A stretch of 7,222 bases of DNA, taken from NCBI GenBank assembly GCA_013298445.1, contig JAAFHQ010000305.1, forward strand, positions 1 through 7,222. Direction: 5' to 3'. Source of the stretch: Chitinophagales bacterium (lineage in GTDB: Bacteria > Bacteroidota > Bacteroidia > Chitinophagales > Saprospiraceae). Below the pieces are notes generated by a model. The model ran no database searches. It was given only the letters and a program-made list of their open reading frames with translations, and had not been told where the DNA came from. The position numbers and the translations under genes were made by a program. Shown here one piece after another: positions 6,953 through 7,222 of the stretch (its first letter is position 1; each line of letters begins with the position of its first letter).

Positions 6953-6967
6953 TGGCATAAAAATTGG
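6953..6967 (+). promoter_or_regulatory. Candidate sigma-54 (-24/-12) promoter of the permease gene
   Basis: TGGCAT-N5-TTGG occurs at 6953-6967. The sigma-54 consensus is TGGCAC-N5-TTGC, so the spacing and the key GG of the -24 box are right, with a T for C at the end of the first box and a G for the final C of the -12 box. The predicted transcription start is near 6979, leaving a leader of about 15 nt before the ATG at 6994. No housekeeping TTTG/TAnnTTTG pair was seen in a better position. Confidence 0.5.
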
Positions 6968-6993
6968 CCTATTCCATACCAAATGCCTTCCCA

Positions 6994-7222
6994 ATGCTTA
7001 CAACTGCTCTAAAAATTGCCCTTCGCAATTTTCAAAAAAATCGCCTGTATACCCTCATCAACATCAGTGGCCTGGCCGTTGGGCTGGCCGCAACCTGGCT
7101 CATTGGCTTGTTCGTGTTGCACGAAAGATGTTACGACAATTTTGTGCCCGACGTAGATCGGATTTGTGCCGTGGGTCTGGATTTGAAATTTGGCGAAGAT
7201 GAAGGGGTAACCACCAATACGC
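6994..7222 (+). CDS. FtsX/MacB-like ABC transporter permease, N-terminal fragment
   Basis: Seventy-six codons run from the ATG at 6994 to the right edge. The start MLTTALKIALRNFQKNRLYT followed by LINISGLAVGLAATWLIGLFVLHE is the standard opening of the large FtsX/MacB-type permeases abundant in Bacteroidota: a short amphipathic cytoplasmic segment, the first membrane helix (about residues 21-43), then the conserved YDNFVPDVDRI-type entry into the periplasmic MacB_PCD domain. Full-length relatives are about 780-850 residues with four or eight membrane helices, so nearly the whole gene is missing here. The role is probably efflux or mechanotransmission in the envelope, with an ATPase encoded elsewhere; the substrate cannot be told. 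An earlier ATG at 6983 is out of frame and ends after nine codons. The gene is divergent from the ATPase gene and GC-richer than the intergenic DNA before it. Confidence 0.9.
   Translation, partial: MLTTALKIALRNFQKNRLYTLINISGLAVGLAATWLIGLFVLHERCYDNFVPDVDRICAVGLDLKFGEDEGVTTNT

Noticed and set aside
5295..6993. Insertion sequence or transposon carrying the ATPase gene
   Set aside because: No transposase, terminal inverted repeats or target-site duplication could be seen around the gene; only base composition hints at transfer.

Overview
The window looks like chromosomal DNA from a member of the Bacteroidota, probably an environmental Saprospiraceae-like or Chitinophaga-like lineage. The phylum assignment is fairly secure; anything finer is a guess. 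Supporting signs are: a textbook Bacteroidota housekeeping promoter (TTTG-N20-TATATTTG) at 2567-2598, start codons without Shine-Dalgarno sequences, a lipoprotein with a PKD-like domain, a BACON-like plus von Willebrand A (vWA) exported protein, and an FtsX/MacB-type permease of the kind these genomes carry in many copies.

Layout, left to right. Positions 1-917 (minus strand, cut by the window edge) encode an exported BACON-like/vWA protein. Positions 935-2332 (minus) encode a lipoprotein with a PKD-like domain and a probable beta-propeller. The lipoprotein is upstream and the two genes are 17 bases apart, so they are very probably one operon, read from the promoter at 2567-2598 through a leader of about 230 nt. 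Just upstream, a perfect 26-bp inverted repeat (2617-2671) lies 7 bases after the stop codon of the next gene and probably ends its transcript. Positions 2679-5135 (minus) encode a complete secreted S9 serine peptidase with a Ser/Asp/His triad, closest by eye to the S9D glutamyl endopeptidase group known from plant chloroplasts. Positions 5295-6710 (minus) encode an AT-rich AAA-type ATPase with a C-terminal PD-(D/E)XK-like nuclease fold (ATPase_2/DUF234 architecture). From 6994 a divergent plus-strand gene begins, an FtsX/MacB-like ABC transporter permease cut by the right edge.

The most information-rich non-coding stretch is the 283-base divergent intergenic region 6711-6993. It holds three copies of a 9-bp motif in alternating orientation about 26-27 bp apart on the ATPase side. 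On the permease side it holds two related 16-bp elements exactly 20 bp apart, then a -24/-12 element resembling a sigma-54 promoter 15 nt before the predicted transcription start-to-ATG leader. The simplest reading is that the permease is switched on by an NtrC-type activator and sigma-54, while the ATPase has its own, separately controlled promoter.

The genes do not form one obvious pathway. The left pair and the peptidase act outside the cytoplasm, the ATPase is cytoplasmic and may be an acquired gene, and the permease starts a new transcription unit. I see no rRNA, tRNA, CRISPR array, insertion sequence or recognisable defence cassette.
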